This document shows, one piece after another, positions 44,498 to 53,968 of a stretch of 64,000 nucleotides of DNA (its first letter is position 1; every line of letters begins with the position of its first letter). This DNA is from Hungatella sp. (GTDB lineage: Bacteria > Bacillota > Clostridia > Lachnospirales > Lachnospiraceae), in assembly GCA_009712635.1 (NCBI GenBank), contig WASS01000013.1, positions 115,486 to 179,485 of the forward strand. Reading direction: 5' to 3'. The notes under the pieces are model-generated. The model worked only from the letters and a program-made list of their open reading frames with translations, was not told the DNA's origin and ran no database searches. The position numbers and the translations under genes were made by a program.

Positions 44498-44531
44498 TAA
44501 AAAAATCATTATTGAATCTATACACAAGTAA

Positions 44532-47174
44532 TTAAGGTTCTATCCCCCACTGCAGATTTCCCGCCAGGTAAGCGGTCATTTTATCACAGTCGGCATAAGC
44601 CGTGCCGGTTCCCTGATAGGAATAATCATCTGTCTGGCTATAATTCGACCAGTCTGACTTGGAAAACCTCACCTGCAATTCCATGGATTTACCGGCAGAA
44701 AGGGGACCCGATGCTTCGTTAAAACCAATTTCCAGATAATAATCGGCTCCGCTCTTTTCCTCTTTCATTTTCACAAAGGCTCCTGTCACATTGGCAGTTC
44801 CCGCGGAAGACCAGTCGCACCAGAATTGCTGTTCTTTTTCTCCATCAATGGTGTAATAATATCTTAATTTAACATCAGAAAGATTGACGTCCCCAGTTCC
44901 CGTATTATACAGTCTGATTTTTGCTGCAATGCTGCTTACGGTTTCGGCTGTATTCATATTATACGCCTGAACTTTCAAATCTCCTGTTGGTATAACCGAA
45001 CTATCCGTTATGGTAATTGTAAAAACAGGATTATTGCCTCCGCTGAAATCAAAGGTTAATTGTAATTTGCCAACAGATTTACCTGCCAGATAGGAACTTA
45101 AAATAGTAACAATATTATCGGATACGACATAATCGGTTTCTTTCACCAGCTGATCGGTGCCATTTTTTATATGATCAAGTGTATTTCCATTGTATATCAC
45201 GGTCACCGACACATCCTCAGGTTTGTATTTGTCAAAAGATGCCGTTAACGGACTGATGGAAGAACTGCCTGAGGAACTTCCCGGCTCATTGCCGAATACT
45301 TTTACCCCATCGTCATATACCGGAATATAGGTTGTCTTAACTACTTTTCCGGAAGTTACACCATCTAATCCGGTATAAGAATAATCATTGGTATGATCCC
45401 AGGATGCCATATTCTCCGGTGCGGCGATTCGAAACTGGATTTCTTTTTTGTAAGCAGACTGTCCGCCAGGATAGATTTTAACTTTTGTAAAGTCAACATT
45501 CACATAGTAAATATTGTCAGCCTCTGCCCAGGGTAAAAGCCGGGATATAGCCGCTCCCTGGTTGTAACTTGCAGTGATTGTAAAATCCTCCGCTGTATAG
45601 CCTTTCTTTACAGCTCCTGTTATATCAACAAAATACTTAAATGATAAATGGTCTCCCATCCTTGCAGGCCATCCCGAGCAATTATTTAATATAGCCTTGA
45701 TCTCTATAAAGTTACTGCCTGAAGCGTTAATTCCAGCTTCCACAAAGTATTCGTCGTTGGTTACTTCTTCGATTGCCTTAAAGCCGGCAATGGGATCTCC
45801 GCCGAATTCTCCATAAAGTTTTGCAAGTGCTCCCACAAATCCGGCATTGTAGTCACAGGCGACCTCATTATTGACATAGTTATTAATATCATCCGTATAA
45901 CTATCGTCTTTATCAGGTCCTCCCACCAGTGCCCCGTAAAGGGTATGCCTGTGGTATGCAGGTACGCTCATGCTGTCCGCCCAGGAACTGTGGGCTGTTC
46001 TGTGATGAGGCCTTTTGGGAGAATTTATTCCATAACCAACCAAAAAACTGTGACCGCTGCTTCCCAGAGCATAATCAATCTGCTGTTTGGCAAATTTCTT
46101 GTAGGTTTCCGCCTTTTTTGCACTGCAGCCTGACCAGTCAGCATAAACGCTGGCTAAAAAAGCTGTGGTGGTGGCATATCTTAAAGAGCCCCAGGTATCC
46201 AGCCAGGCAAGCCCCTTTGGCGTATAGGAAATGCGGCTGCCGTTATATCCGGTTGACCAGTAATCCAGATGCATTTCCATACTGTTCCTGTACAACTCTT
46301 TTCCGGTTATTTTCGCAAGAAGCAAAGTAGCGCCATTATGCACATCATCCCAGCATTGTGCCCATTTATAGGAAATGGTTGTAGATTGAGATTCTGTTCC
46401 CCAGTTTGGTACATAGGATTCTGCTTTGTCCAGATAATCGGAATCTTTGGTTGCTATATACAGCCATACACAGGACCAGGACAGTTCATCATAGAAACCG
46501 CTGCTGGAAGTGTAAAAGCCATTGGCTGCGGTATAACCGCTGTCACTTTTTGTTTTGTCAGCAAATGATAACAGTTCCTTTGCATGTTGAATGCAGATCT
46601 GCGCATAGTCTGGGTCACGATCCGTAAAAATGACTGCTGCTGCCGCCAGAGCTGCCGCTGCCGCTGCTGAAACAGAAGAACCAGGACTGTTAAGATCAAC
46701 CCGATAGGACGGTCTTCCCATTTGCATTACTTCTGCCGGCCCCCACCAGGAATGATCCGTATTGCCATTTCCCACCTGGTAGTAAAAGACATTTGCCGAA
46801 GGGTGGCATTTGATCAGATAATCAATTACCCATTTGATTTCCTTTAATAAATATTCCAACTGACCGCTTTCTTTTAAGGCATCCTCTGCCTCATATACGC
46901 TCCAGGCCAGCATGGCGGCTGAATAAGCCATGGGGAGATTAAATTTCACATGATCTCCCGCATCATACCATCCTCCAGTTAAATTGATTCCTGCGTCTGA
47001 ACCGTCAGACAGCCCTGAATCTCCTCTCCAGTTATTCCGGATATCAGAAGGCAGTTTCCCGGAACGTTGGAACTCATAAAACATGATTGCTTTTTGTAAT
47101 GCTTCTCCGTAATTATAAATTGACTCATTCTTTGACGGCTGAGCCGCAAGGGTGGTACTCATTTTTGTACGCAT
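44532..47174 (-). CDS. GH9 cellulase with CBM3c, X2 and CBM3 modules; no signal peptide
   Basis: 880 residues; start at the ATG 47172-47174 (AAGGAG 8 bases ahead). Catalytic GH9 domain about 15-470: catalytic Asp pair in [12 protein letters not shown] and acid Glu in [12 protein letters not shown]. Then fused CBM3c ([18 protein letters not shown], about 475-630), an X2 Ig-like module ([19 protein letters not shown], about 645-735) and a C-terminal CBM3 (about 740-880, [19 protein letters not shown]). This is the layout of processive endoglucanases. The N-terminus [20 protein letters not shown] has no hydrophobic core, although every module is meant to work outside the cell. Confidence 0.93.
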   Translation of the reverse strand: MRTKMSTTLAAQPSKNESIYNYGEALQKAIMFYEFQRSGKLPSDIRNNWRGDSGLSDGSDAGINLTGGWYDAGDHVKFNLPMAYSAAMLAWSVYEAEDALKESGQLEYLLKEIKWVIDYLIKCHPSANVFYYQVGNGNTDHSWWGPAEVMQMGRPSYRVDLNSPGSSVSAAAAAALAAAAVIFTDRDPDYAQICIQHAKELLSFADKTKSDSGYTAANGFYTSSSGFYDELSWSCVWLYIATKDSDYLDKAESYVPNWGTESQSTTISYKWAQCWDDVHNGATLLLAKITGKELYRNSMEMHLDYWSTGYNGSRISYTPKGLAWLDTWGSLRYATTTAFLASVYADWSGCSAKKAETYKKFAKQQIDYALGSSGHSFLVGYGINSPKRPHHRTAHSSWADSMSVPAYHRHTLYGALVGGPDKDDSYTDDINNYVNNEVACDYNAGFVGALAKLYGEFGGDPIAGFKAIEEVTNDEYFVEAGINASGSNFIEIKAILNNCSGWPARMGDHLSFKYFVDITGAVKKGYTAEDFTITASYNQGAAISRLLPWAEADNIYYVNVDFTKVKIYPGGQSAYKKEIQFRIAAPENMASWDHTNDYSYTGLDGVTSGKVVKTTYIPVYDDGVKVFGNEPGSSSGSSSISPLTASFDKYKPEDVSVTVIYNGNTLDHIKNGTDQLVKETDYVVSDNIVTILSSYLAGKSVGKLQLTFDFSGGNNPVFTITITDSSVIPTGDLKVQAYNMNTAETVSSIAAKIRLYNTGTGDVNLSDVKLRYYYTIDGEKEQQFWCDWSSAGTANVTGAFVKMKEEKSGADYYLEIGFNEASGPLSAGKSMELQVRFSKSDWSNYSQTDDYSYQGTGTAYADCDKMTAYLAGNLQWGIEP

Positions 47175-47247
47175 ATCCAAATCTCCTTGTCAATCGTTTC
47201 GTACGCTGATCGATTGATGAAACGCATCCTTACGGGTTCTTATTGAT

Positions 47248-47290
47248 AATTCTGACCCAAATCCAGTCTTCTGATATCTGGGCCAGAATT
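47248..47290 (-). repeat. Hairpin between the GH48 and GH9 genes
   Basis: AATTCTGGCCCA and TGGGTCAGAATT pair (12 bp, one G-T) around a 19-base loop. On the minus strand no T tract follows (ATCAATAAG), so read-through into GH9 is expected; it may mark an RNA processing point, as stem-loops do between genes of the clostridial cip-cel operons. Confidence 0.6.
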
Positions 47291-47312
47291 TTTATATTTA
47301 AGCTCTACGCTT

Positions 47313-49961
47313 TTATTGCGGCTCTACTCCCCATTTCAGGCTGCCAGAAACATACCCTGTGATTTTTGTCCAGTCTGCATAACTGCTGCCTGAATTAGAA
47401 AAGGAATAATCACCTGTCTGCGTATAACTGCTCCAATCAATTTTATTAAATCTTACCGGTACTTCAATGGACTGACCTTCTGCCAGTTTACCGGCTCCAG
47501 CTGTAAATCCGATTTCCAGGTAATAATCTGCACCTGGTTTTGCTTTTGGCATTTTTATAAAGGTACCCGTTACATTACTGCTGCCGACTGTAGACCAGTC
47601 ACACCAGAAATTCTGGTCCTTTTCTCCATCTATGGTGTAATAGTATCTGAGTTTCAAATCTGTAAGTGTGATACTGGTTTTTCCGGTGTTGGTGAGTTTA
47701 AACTTCGGTACAATTGAACTTACCTGTGCGTTTGTGGAATCATTATACATTTGTACTTGGATGTTTCCGGCTGCGATTGAAGAATCTGTTACCGTCAGGA
47801 CAAGTACTGGGTTGATCCCTGCACTGAAGTCGAAGGTAAGCTTTAATATTCCGACTTCTTTTTCTGCCAGATAGGTTTTTAATAAGACAACCGTATCATC
47901 GGTTAAGGTGTACTCCACACCCTCTGTTAAATATTTATTTCCCTCTTTAATCCCGATAAAGGTGTTTCCGTTTAAGGTAAGAGTGACTTTAATGTCTTTC
48001 TGGCTGCCTGCTTTTTTGTCAAAAGCTGCTGATGTGGGGTCAATGGCAGAGTTGTTTACCGGCTCTCCACCTTCCTCAAACAGCATAGAATATACACCGT
48101 TAGCAATCGCTATATCACACTGTGCCCAGAAGCGGTGGTAGGTTAATACAGGAGCTGTTCCTCTTTTGTAAGCGTTCTCAACCTTCTGAAAATCAGGATC
48201 ATCTTTGTATTTAGAACGGATATCTATAAATTTAACTCCCGATTTAATCTCATCTCCGTTTGGCATGGTTCCTGTCCATCCAGACGGTACATAGACTTCC
48301 TGATCAAAGAAGCGGCTGTAGTCATTCCTTTGTTCGGGAATGGAAAGTCCTTTGTCACCTTTGTATAAATTCCACATGCGATCTAATAATTCCTTGGCAA
48401 GTACTCTGGCTTCATCGTCACCGGAAGCTTTACTGTAATACAGTAAGGTGTTGGCAAGAGATCCTGACACGCCAAGGTCCGTGCCATAGGTGCTTACTTT
48501 TACATGCAGATTGGGATTTCCGGTATAGGACCCTGTCCAATTATCAGGCTGGCCGGACCAGTCCAGATTATCAGGAATCGCAAAGGTTCCGTCTGCTTCC
48601 AGTTTCACTACTGTTTTAATCCATTTAACCCATTTATCCAGTAAGGCTTTTGCCTTTAAATTCTTTGTTTTGTAATAATACTCTGCTACACGCTGCATTG
48701 ACCATGCCTGGAACCCAAACCACCGGTTGCTTCCCGGATCAGCATATACAGGGTGTTCCTGATAGCCCATTCCATAAAAGGTTGCGGTTCCTGAAGGCCA
48801 GCTTTCATAACGGCCTTTATTGGAATTGGAGACACCGCCTGCAATTCCGCCTTCATCGGACTGCAGCCACTGATAGAATTCCAGCTGTCTCTCCAGGCTT
48901 TTACTCCAGTCACTTGCACCATTTTGGGAGCGTGGTTTGAATTCATCATCTTGTGACAATATCCAGGCTGCCATGGGATTCTGGTAACCAAAATGGTTGT
49001 GACTGCATCCAATTACCCAGGACCAGTTTGCGTTCTCGCCGCCACCCCATGCATAATACCAGCTGAGCAGATAATGAGCCCCCTCGTAACCGGTACCGGC
49101 AACAGCTGGCGAGCCGATTTTACGGAAATATTTATCAAACATGGCATACCTTAAATAGTCACCCATTTTACTTGCCTTGCCAATATAGGTTTCAAGATCC
49201 ACTCCATATTCACTGGCCCACTGGTCTGCCCAGTATGTTGCCTGTATTGCCCGCGAATCTGCATCGGGTGCATCGGTATACTTAAACTGTTTTGCATAAT
49301 TACTGTCTCCGGTAAACAGATCCAGGAATCCGTTTTTACCACCGAAACGCATGTCATCCCAACACGGCTGAGGAATTGTTTCCCAGGTAGATTCCTCTCT
49401 TCCTCTCTGGAAGGTATTGATATAAGACGGTGCAGACTTGCCATCTCCCCGCCTGCCAAAACCATACCAGTTGTCCGCATCTAACAGCCAGTGCATGCCG
49501 TAAATAACAGATGTGCCATAGGTTGATTTCAAATCGTTATAGATTGGATCTGTTCCTACCGCTGCACCAGAGTCTAATTTAGCCGGATAAAGACTTGGAA
49601 GTTCCCATTCAGGTGCATAGGTGGCGGGTTTACTGGCATTGTATCCAGACATACTGCTGTTGGGCTGGTCTTTTTCTGTGGGGATGATATAGGTTTCTGC
49701 AATATCCCATGCTTTCTTAAAACCTGAGAAATCACCGGTAAATTTGCCGTACATGGCTTCAAGCCAGATATAATAGCTTAGCGTTTCACTGGTTGTTACA
49801 TGACCGTAGTCGGGGGCTTCTACCATTAGGGTTTCTATGCTATGGTAGGGGACTCCCTGGGGACTGAAATATCCATTTTCGGAATCGTGGAGTATCTCCC
49901 ATAATTCCAGGAACCTTTTCTGGTAAGCGCCTGTGGGCTCTTTTAATAACTCGTTTTTCAT
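47313..49961 (-). CDS. GH48 cellobiohydrolase with X2 and CBM3 modules; no signal peptide
   Basis: 882 residues. Residues 10-640 are the GH48 exo-cellulase barrel: [20 protein letters not shown], the proton-donor region [70 protein letters not shown]2 ([19 protein letters not shown]) at about 650-735 and CBM3 at about 740-882. The frame begins [20 protein letters not shown], that is, directly at the mature enzyme, with a strong AGAGGAGG site 9 bases before the ATG. No secretion signal and no hydrophobic frame upstream. Synergistic partner of the GH9 enzyme. Confidence 0.94.
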   Translation of the reverse strand: MKNELLKEPTGAYQKRFLELWEILHDSENGYFSPQGVPYHSIETLMVEAPDYGHVTTSETLSYYIWLEAMYGKFTGDFSGFKKAWDIAETYIIPTEKDQPNSSMSGYNASKPATYAPEWELPSLYPAKLDSGAAVGTDPIYNDLKSTYGTSVIYGMHWLLDADNWYGFGRRGDGKSAPSYINTFQRGREESTWETIPQPCWDDMRFGGKNGFLDLFTGDSNYAKQFKYTDAPDADSRAIQATYWADQWASEYGVDLETYIGKASKMGDYLRYAMFDKYFRKIGSPAVAGTGYEGAHYLLSWYYAWGGGENANWSWVIGCSHNHFGYQNPMAAWILSQDDEFKPRSQNGASDWSKSLERQLEFYQWLQSDEGGIAGGVSNSNKGRYESWPSGTATFYGMGYQEHPVYADPGSNRWFGFQAWSMQRVAEYYYKTKNLKAKALLDKWVKWIKTVVKLEADGTFAIPDNLDWSGQPDNWTGSYTGNPNLHVKVSTYGTDLGVSGSLANTLLYYSKASGDDEARVLAKELLDRMWNLYKGDKGLSIPEQRNDYSRFFDQEVYVPSGWTGTMPNGDEIKSGVKFIDIRSKYKDDPDFQKVENAYKRGTAPVLTYHRFWAQCDIAIANGVYSMLFEEGGEPVNNSAIDPTSAAFDKKAGSQKDIKVTLTLNGNTFIGIKEGNKYLTEGVEYTLTDDTVVLLKTYLAEKEVGILKLTFDFSAGINPVLVLTVTDSSIAAGNIQVQMYNDSTNAQVSSIVPKFKLTNTGKTSITLTDLKLRYYYTIDGEKDQNFWCDWSTVGSSNVTGTFIKMPKAKPGADYYLEIGFTAGAGKLAEGQSIEVPVRFNKIDWSSYTQTGDYSFSNSGSSYADWTKITGYVSGSLKWGVEPQ

Positions 49962-50479
49962 TATAAAATATCCTCCTCTTATACTAAAAAATCAATAGAA
50001 TCTTCAAAACGATAAAATACTTAAATTATCCAATGGAATCACTCCTTTCACTGAAAATTATGGTAGCTATCTTTGAGACTCAATGGTTTTTAGCGTATGC
50101 CACATACAGGTAAATTCCAACATAAGTTCCGGGATTATATACGTTGAGTAGGATGTTATGAAGCTTAATTATTGTTTTTGCAAATGTTTTATTTAAATGC
50201 GATTTTTTATCTTATAACTTAGTTGAGTATAAAATATAATTTACTTTTATTACATTTTATCCGTAGGAAATCAGAGCCCAAATGGTACCAATCAATGGTA
50301 ATAAATATAAATTATTGGACTCAACGAACGGCACTTGTGTTAAAACAACCCTAAGGTAAGTATATGCTGAAGATGTCCTATAAGTGACGAAGACCTTCTG
50401 CAGGAATTATTTTCTTTATGAAATGGATAAACTGAATGACGATAATTCAGGCGGCAGAGAGGGGTATATTTTCTAATTC

Positions 50480-50644
50480 TTAAGCAGTTTTCCGCCCCTC
50501 TGTCTCAACCATCCCATGGTAAAATTCACTAATTGTAGTTGATCCTGTTCTGGTTGCCCGATCCAGATCTGCTGGAGTCAATTTTAAGTCACCCAGCCTT
50601 GAAGAAAAGTAAATTAATAGATTATGACGTATTTGGTGATAATT
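50480..50644 (-). pseudogene. Unidentified gene remnant
   Basis: An open frame of about 54 codons ends HQIRHNLLIYFSSRLGDLKL, TPADLDRATRTGSTTISEFY, HGMVETEGRKTA, stop. Composition and codon use are protein-like, there is no start codon or RBS, and an upstream stop cuts it off. Probably the C-terminus of a lost gene; family not recognised. Confidence 0.4.
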
Positions 50645-50674
50645 TTAAATTGTCTTGTTACTACTTAAAAAACA

Positions 50675-50705
50675 CAAAAAAGAGAAGCTCAAATTGAACC
50701 TCTCT
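50675..50705 (-). terminator. Terminator of the XRE/DUF5680 gene
   Basis: AGAGAGGTTC and GAGCTTCTCT pair with two wobble pairs around AATTT, followed by TTTTTTGTGTTTTTT on the minus strand. Confidence 0.75.
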
Positions 50706-50785
50706 AATTGAATTATTAATCTAATTTAACACTATTGCAGGGGCCTTTACATTATCTTTTTGTGAAAGGAATATCTGCTACTTCA

Positions 50786-51457
50786 CTATACCAACACACC
50801 TCCATGATAAAAGCATTCATAAACTTTAATATTCTGGCAGTAAATCTCTTCATATCCCTGGAACCAGTCCATATCTCCAATTACCTTAGTTTTATATGTG
50901 TACTCTCCAGATTGAAAGAATTCCGGACCTCTATAAGGTAATTCTCTCGGTGCTGATCCTAATACCTCTTTTAAGAAATCACTGCTAAATCTCTCGTCTA
51001 AGTTTCTTCCAAAATAATTCATCGAATAAATTGCTTTTCCCTTTTTCCAGATAGCTTCTTCCCCCGAAAACTTTTCTCCACCTAACCACGTATCATAATA
51101 TTGGTAATCGCCTTTTGTGTAGGTATAATCGTTTGAACCAGGCCTTGATGCGCTGCAGGGTTCAGCATAGCCTGCGTAAGTATTTTTGATAGCCTCTAAT
51201 TTGAAATCTATTAATTCGTCCATATCATTATCATAGGTGATTTCTATAGATTTGCTGCATTCATTGTCTTTGACAAGATAGTCAACCGTTATATGAAATA
51301 ATTCACTTAATTGAATTAAATTCATTATGTCCGGGTATACCATGCCGCTCTCCCATTTTGTGACTGCCTGACGGGATACATTTAACTTTTCGGCCAATTC
51401 TTCCTGTGTGATGCCTTTGGATTTTCGTATGATCTGTAATTTGTCTGAAAATGTCAT
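50786..51457 (-). CDS. XRE-family regulator with C-terminal DUF5680 domain
   Basis: 223 residues. Residues 1-62: Cro/C1-type HTH (FSDKLQIIRKSKGITQEELAEKLNVSRQAVTKWESG). Residues 80-223: the DUF5680 pattern KNTYAGYAEPCSASRPGSNDYTYTKGDYQYYDTWLGGEKFSGEEAIW, MNYFGRN, LPYRGPEFFQSGEYTY, WFQGYEEIY and FYHGG. Function of the second domain is unknown. GGAGG ahead of the ATG. It could belong to the mobile region or be chromosomal. Confidence 0.87.
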   Translation of the reverse strand: MTFSDKLQIIRKSKGITQEELAEKLNVSRQAVTKWESGMVYPDIMNLIQLSELFHITVDYLVKDNECSKSIEITYDNDMDELIDFKLEAIKNTYAGYAEPCSASRPGSNDYTYTKGDYQYYDTWLGGEKFSGEEAIWKKGKAIYSMNYFGRNLDERFSSDFLKEVLGSAPRELPYRGPEFFQSGEYTYKTKVIGDMDWFQGYEEIYCQNIKVYECFYHGGVLV

Positions 51458-51808
51458 TTTATTGATCCTCCATTATTATGATTACTTTCTTCTACAGAAT
51501 ACCATGGACAGCAGGACTAGAAAAGCAATGAGGGGTTACATTATAGATACTAATCGTTGCAGTAATGGTGTTTTTATTTGTATAGACATACATAAGTATA
51601 AATAGATATTATTTGAATCAAAGCATAAAATATGTTATAGTAGAATCACAAAAGGAATTACCTCCCACAAGGGGTTGACCCGAATTAGGATAGAAAATCC
51701 ATCTATACCGATCAATGATCTGACAAAAAAAAGTTATACTTTGATACCGTTTGGTGAAACATTGTCTATTTCTTTTAAGCTCCAGGGTCTATACATATGC
51801 CGCTCCTC
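51458..51808. other. Non-coding stretch with a methyltransferase remnant
   Basis: 350 bases between the XRE gene and the ParB-like gene. The right end carries the first codons of a DNA methyltransferase (51734-51796). The remainder, including GGGGTTGACCC at about 51671-51681, shows nothing I can name; it is probably the scar of a deletion. Confidence 0.45.
51734..51796 (-). pseudogene. N-terminal remnant of a DNA cytosine-5 methyltransferase
   Basis: After AAGAGGAG and an ATG at 51794-51796 the frame reads MYRPWSLKEIDNVSPNGIKV and stops. This is the usual beginning of phage-type cytosine methyltransferases placed behind a ParB-like gene, just before the SAM-binding FSxFxGxG motif. The rest is gone. 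It starts 12 bases past the ParB-like gene. Confidence 0.6.
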
Positions 51809-52309
51809 TTAATAAAGAAATCCACAACGCGGACACTTGTTTTTGAAATTATCCGCAGAGAAATCAGCCGTGTCTATCTCTCCCAGAGTGCTTATTGTTG
51901 CATCAATATTCACCTGGTCGATTAGTTTCTCAATTTCTTTTTCACTGTATCCGGTAAACGAGGCATAGTCTTTTTCTACAAGCTCCTGCATTATATCTGT
52001 CAGTTTTTCAATATCCCAATTACCCGATATCTTATTCAGTGCAACACTAAGCGCCTTCTCCTCGACTGGATCAAGATTCACCACACTGACATCAACTGCC
52101 TCTACACCTTCATCCATCAGTATTCTCAGCCTTTGGTGTCCGCCAACTACGTTACCAGTCTTTTCATTCCAGATAAAAGGCTCAACACAGCCAAACTTAT
52201 CCAAAGATTTTTTAATTCTTTGATACTCGACCTCCTCTGGTTGCAATTCCTTTCTGGGATTATATACCGCCACCTGCAACTCTTTTACTGCCACATTCTT
52301 TATATACAT
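51809..52309 (-). CDS. ParB N-terminal-domain protein, phage type
   Basis: 166 residues from the ATG at 52307-52309 (GGAAGGAG ahead). ParB/sulfiredoxin fold: LQVAVYNPRKELQPEEVEYQRIKKSL, GCVEPFIWNEKTGNVVGGHQRLRIL (the GGHQR motif binds or hydrolyses a nucleotide), EEKALSVALNKISGNWDIEKL. A C-terminal half zinc finger ends in CPRCGFLY. Such proteins stand next to DNA methyltransferases in prophages; here only the start of the methyltransferase is left. Confidence 0.85.
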   Translation of the reverse strand: MYIKNVAVKELQVAVYNPRKELQPEEVEYQRIKKSLDKFGCVEPFIWNEKTGNVVGGHQRLRILMDEGVEAVDVSVVNLDPVEEKALSVALNKISGNWDIEKLTDIMQELVEKDYASFTGYSEKEIEKLIDQVNIDATISTLGEIDTADFSADNFKNKCPRCGFLY

Positions 52310-52502
52310 CTTCTGCTCCTTCCTGGGGAGCAAAAAGGGGACTGCCATTTTATTTTTGGCAATCCCCATACATATGATAGAATTTTACATTTACAGTCTA
52401 GCATCCGTTATATGTAGTGTCAATGTAATTATTTTGTAGTCGGTAACTTTACTGCACAATTATGCTTTAACGGTTTTTATGGTTTTATTTTCTTTATAAA
52501 AC

Positions 52503-53285
52503 TTATTCAAAATTAATTTTTGAATTTCTAAAATCTCCATCATAGTATTTATTCAAAATTATACTCTTACCTTTTGGAACAATCCAATAATATAAACCTC
52601 TTTCAGCAAAATAATACGGTCGTTTACAATAATCTTTGAATCTTAATTCAATATTTTTACAATCAATATCATATTTTATATTATCTATATTAAATGTTTC
52701 TATACAACTAATATTACTTAATAATTCCCCCTTATCTGAATTAGATTTAATATATATTGTATTATCATTACACTCATAATAAGCAGATATTTTATCTAAC
52801 CCCAAAGCGTAATTGTCAGAGTATTCCGACAAAAATCTTCCCTTTTCTTCTCTATTTTTAATGATAGCTTTAAGGATATTACTAATCTTATTAAATTCGT
52901 ATATTTGAACGGTCTCTAAATTAGAGTGTATTTCTAATACATTTTCTAATTCTTCTTCAATTTGGCGTAGATAAGCGTAATCTAATGCAATTTTATTAAT
53001 ACATTCATCACAAAATTTAGTGTCATACCATTCTAAATAAGGCCGATATTTATATCGTATTTGATATTCTGTATTACATACTTCACATATAGAAAATGTT
53101 TTAATATCACTAATTTTATGTTGTAAATCTTTACTTAATCCTACTAATAACTCTGTTTTAAATTTAGTATTATTATTATAGAAATCATATATAGCTTTAT
53201 TTTCTTTTTCCAGTATTTCTTCTTCCTCATCTTCCAAATTCTGCTCATTAAAAACCGCTAATATTATTTCATCCCAATCTCTCAA
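52503..53285 (-). CDS. Cys-rich, AT-rich protein of unknown function
   Basis: 260 residues starting at a TTG (53283-53285) with AAGGGGG 9 bases ahead. An acidic N-terminus (NEQNLEDEEEEILEKENKAI), then a likely zinc site CEVCNTEYQIRY and KFCDECINKIALDYAY (two CxxC pairs), a coiled-coil-like helix, and a beta-rich C-terminus with GLYYWIVPKGKSIIL. Very AT-rich with codon use unlike the flanking core genes, pointing to transfer. Not recognised. Confidence 0.65.
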   Translation of the reverse strand: MRDWDEIILAVFNEQNLEDEEEEILEKENKAIYDFYNNNTKFKTELLVGLSKDLQHKISDIKTFSICEVCNTEYQIRYKYRPYLEWYDTKFCDECINKIALDYAYLRQIEEELENVLEIHSNLETVQIYEFNKISNILKAIIKNREEKGRFLSEYSDNYALGLDKISAYYECNDNTIYIKSNSDKGELLSNISCIETFNIDNIKYDIDCKNIELRFKDYCKRPYYFAERGLYYWIVPKGKSIILNKYYDGDFRNSKINFE

Positions 53286-53442
53286 CGTAATAATCCCCCT
53301 TATGTACTTTATATGTGCATATTTGGTTATAGTATAATATCTTATTTAATTAACTTTTCACATATATTAACAGAATATCATTATATTTACTAACTATCAA
53401 TGTTAAGTTCAAAATAAATAATAATTTTTTAAATACTAATTA

Positions 53443-53725
53443 GTTAATTGAATATCACCACTTTCATAGATGTTTTTAAGAACAACATTTCCTTACTTAT
53501 ATTTTCAGTACAGCCACAAAAGGGGCATTTGTTCGATTTGGTATGCTGTATCAATTTGTGGTGCCACACACTCACCAACAGTCCTACTATCCGGAAGCAC
53601 AGTTATCGCAATCCATTTCCCCGACTGTATAAAGCCCCTCATAGAGCTAGCATATATCTTTTTGCAAGAAATCGCTCTCTTCAAATCGATTATTGTACTT
53701 ACTTCTAATAATAGCAGTCAAAGCA
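53443..53725 (-). pseudogene. Frameshifted remnant ending in a CPFCG zinc motif
   Basis: One frame gives STIIDLKRAISCKKIYASSM, RGFIQSGKWIAITVLPDSRT, VGECVAPQID and then a stop; the neighbouring frame continues HHKLIQHTKSNKCPFCGCTE, NISKEMLFLKTSMKVVIFN. Joining them needs one frameshift at about 53540-53560. Family not recognised. Confidence 0.35.
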
Positions 53726-53782
53726 GTAATGAGCACTTTAGTCTGAACTTTTTCGTTCTAACTCATTTGTAAATATTGCGCT

Positions 53783-53903
53783 CTAGATGACCAATTCCCC
53801 ATGGCTCAGATTAATCATAGCCCATACCTTATCCAAATCATCGGGCAAATACATCTCTCTTAATCTATTTGTCCAGAGCTTAAAATTTGGATCCCTGAAG
53901 GTG
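53783..53903 (-). pseudogene. Short unidentified gene remnant
   Basis: About 40 codons: FRDPNFKLWTNRLREMYLPD, DLDKVWAMINLSHGELVI, stop. Protein-like composition, no start site, cut by the FRG terminator region upstream. Confidence 0.35.
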
Positions 53904-53908
53904 CACTA

Positions 53909-53960
53909 AAAAAGTACTGTCTTTGACGGCTGCGAGCGTCGGTGACAGTACCTTTTTTTG
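53909..53960 (-). terminator. Terminator of the FRG-domain gene
   Basis: GGTACTGTC...GACAGTAC with an inner GACG/CGTC pairing, flanked by seven T on the minus-strand upstream side and TTTTTT downstream; works on both strands. Confidence 0.8.
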
Positions 53961-53968
53961 AAATAGTA

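Larger units (their letters stand above)
49962..50785. other. Intergenic region upstream of GH48 with gene remnant
   Basis: About 820 bases without an intact gene. Next to GH48 is its leader, with a second RBS-like AAAGGAG and a 9-codon frame at about 50005-50046. 50100-50400 is AT-rich and shows no convincing feature. 50480-50644 holds a coding remnant and 50675-50705 the terminator of the XRE gene. Confidence 0.5.
53286..53968. other. Decayed region with several minus-strand remnants
   Basis: 53286-53440 is AT-rich upstream DNA of the Cys-rich gene. 53443-53725 carries a frameshifted remnant and 53783-53903 another. 53909-53960 is the terminator of the FRG gene. No intact gene. Confidence 0.5.

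Noticed and set aside
45929..46330. Long plus-strand frames opposite the GH9 gene (and similar ones opposite GH48 and uvrA)
   Set aside because: They mirror codons of the real genes, have no ribosome-binding sites and show Cys/His/Arg-rich composition typical of antisense frames.
47175..47312. Hidden signal peptide for GH9 in another frame
   Set aside because: Translations of the gap to GH48 contain stops and no hydrophobic run with a basic start.
52490..52560. TTATTCAA repeats as the left attachment site for the guaA island
   Set aside because: The match to the guaA end stops after eight bases and continues differently, which is expected by chance in AT-rich DNA.
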